From NCBI GenBank assembly GCA_037147055.1, contig JBAWVW010000045.1, forward strand, positions 1-15,127: DNA of 15,127 bases. Direction: 5' to 3'. Positions 14,323-15,127 of this stretch are shown here, piece by piece (position 1 is the first letter of the stretch; each line of letters begins with the position of its first letter). The notes beneath the pieces are model-generated. The model made no database searches, was not told the DNA's origin, and saw only the letters and a list, made by a program, of their open reading frames with translations. Position numbers and translations under genes: made by a program. The DNA comes from Casp-actino8 sp037147055. GTDB lineage: Bacteria; Actinomycetota; Acidimicrobiia; Acidimicrobiales; Ilumatobacteraceae.

Positions 14323-15091
14323 AGTGATGTTGTTTGCCGCAATTGGAATTGTGGTCTTGATGTTGTCCACGTGGGTCATCAGTTTGATCAAGAAAAATGC
14401 TTCCATTGTTGACATCGTGTGGGGACTTGGTTTCGTTCTTGTGGCTTGGATCTCTCGTGCTGTTGGCGATGGAGATAATGCTCGGCAGTGGCTCCTCACA
14501 GTGATGACATCGGTGTGGGGTCTGCGCCTAGGAATCTATTTGCTATGGCGTAACTCAGGACATGGTGAAGATTTCCGCTATCGCTCTATGCGTAAACACT
14601 GGGGACCAAGATTTCCGCTGATTAGTTTGGTGACAGTTTTTGGTTTGCAGGGGACTTTGATGTGGATAGTTTCTTTACCAGTTCAACTTGGCCAGTCTGA
14701 TGCCACACCGAAAATCGGTCCTTTGGCGGTCATCGGTGTGTTGGTCTATCTCATCGGATTGTTCTTTGAAGTCGTCGGTGACGCTCAGTTGGCGCGATTC
14801 AAAGCCAAATCAGCCAATGCCGGCAAAGTCATGGATCAAGGTTTATGGAAATTTACTCGGCACCCAAATTATTTTGGTGACTCATGTGTCTGGTGGGGCA
14901 TTGCCATTGTGGCCGCGGAAACTGGTTCGGGTGCTTGGGGCTTGATAGGAGCGGCGGTGATGACATTCTTCTTGCGCCGTGTCAGTGGCGTCACCCTCTT
15001 AGAGAAGTCACTAAAGAAACGTCGCGAAGGCTACGAAAATTACATCGCCCGCACGAGCCCGTTCTTCCCTCGGCCCCCCAAAAAGGCGTAA
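14315..15091 (+). CDS. DUF1295 membrane protein (steroid 5-alpha-reductase-like), short paralogue
   Basis: 258-residue polytopic membrane protein. Standard DUF1295 landmarks: NASIVDIVWGLGF (28-40), SVWGLRLG (66-73), GHGEDFRYR (82-90), GLWKFTRHPNYFGDSCVWW (176-194) and LLEKSLKKRREGYENY (228-243). These line up one by one with the protein at 12355-13257, which is about 40 residues longer, mostly at the N-terminus. Relatives are inferred NADPH-dependent membrane reductases acting on lipids or isoprenoids, though no substrate is known for most DUF1295 members. AAAGGA six bases upstream of ATG 14315 is a good ribosome site. The gene overlaps the acyltransferase by 8 bases, a strong sign of co-translation. 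After the stop at 15091 no hairpin with a T-run is seen in the 36 bases left. Confidence 0.92.
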   Translation: MGEVMLFAAIGIVVLMLSTWVISLIKKNASIVDIVWGLGFVLVAWISRAVGDGDNARQWLLTVMTSVWGLRLGIYLLWRNSGHGEDFRYRSMRKHWGPRFPLISLVTVFGLQGTLMWIVSLPVQLGQSDATPKIGPLAVIGVLVYLIGLFFEVVGDAQLARFKAKSANAGKVMDQGLWKFTRHPNYFGDSCVWWGIAIVAAETGSGAWGLIGAAVMTFFLRRVSGVTLLEKSLKKRREGYENYIARTSPFFPRPPKKA

Positions 15092-15127
15092 CCCAAGTTG
15101 TGGTTCTGGTGCTGGATAGTGCCATAT

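Overview
The window looks like a chromosomal segment of an actinobacterium. The lipoprotein linkers (TDAP-type repeats after the lipobox), the Tat lipoprotein, the FMN/F420 split-barrel protein, a secreted protein resembling those found near actinobacterial Tad pilus genes, and roughly balanced base composition would fit an Acidimicrobiia-type lineage. That placement is inference, not proof. There are 12 genes, the first running off the left edge. No RNA genes, insertion sequences, CRISPR arrays or attachment sites were seen, and no gene-free stretch exceeds about 160 bases.

Positions 1-6757 form a possible metabolic module. A short-chain dehydrogenase (minus strand, 1-605) diverges from a TetR-family regulator (712-1338), with a perfect inverted repeat (621-638) between them as candidate operator. 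Downstream on the plus strand lie a flavin/F420 split-barrel protein (1448-1945), a carotenoid/stilbene-type cleavage oxygenase with all four iron histidines (1990-3330), a lipoprotein substrate-binding protein of the branched-chain amino-acid ABC class (3371-4720), and a LivH-LivM fused permease (4766-6757). Read together, this suggests import and oxidative cleavage of a hydrophobic or aromatic compound, with the dehydrogenase acting on an aldehyde or ketone product. The substrate is not visible from sequence. The two ATPases the transporter needs are not here.

Positions 6772-9945 encode exported proteins. A PhoD-like phosphatase with a twin-arginine lipoprotein signal (minus strand) diverges from an overlapping pair: a small lipoprotein (8513-9103) and a secreted protein of unknown function (9085-9945).

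Positions 9912-13257 form a minus-strand run, in transcription order: a DUF1295 membrane protein, a membrane GGDEF-EAL protein with an intact cyclase signature and a degenerate EAL domain, and an EamA-type transporter. The transporter starts 2 bases after the GGDEF-EAL stop, with TTG.

Positions 13339-15091 diverge from that run and hold a PlsC-like acyltransferase and a second DUF1295 protein overlapping it by 8 bases. Two DUF1295 paralogues around one acyltransferase suggest a small membrane-lipid modification locus. The last 36 bases (15092-15127) show nothing I can interpret.
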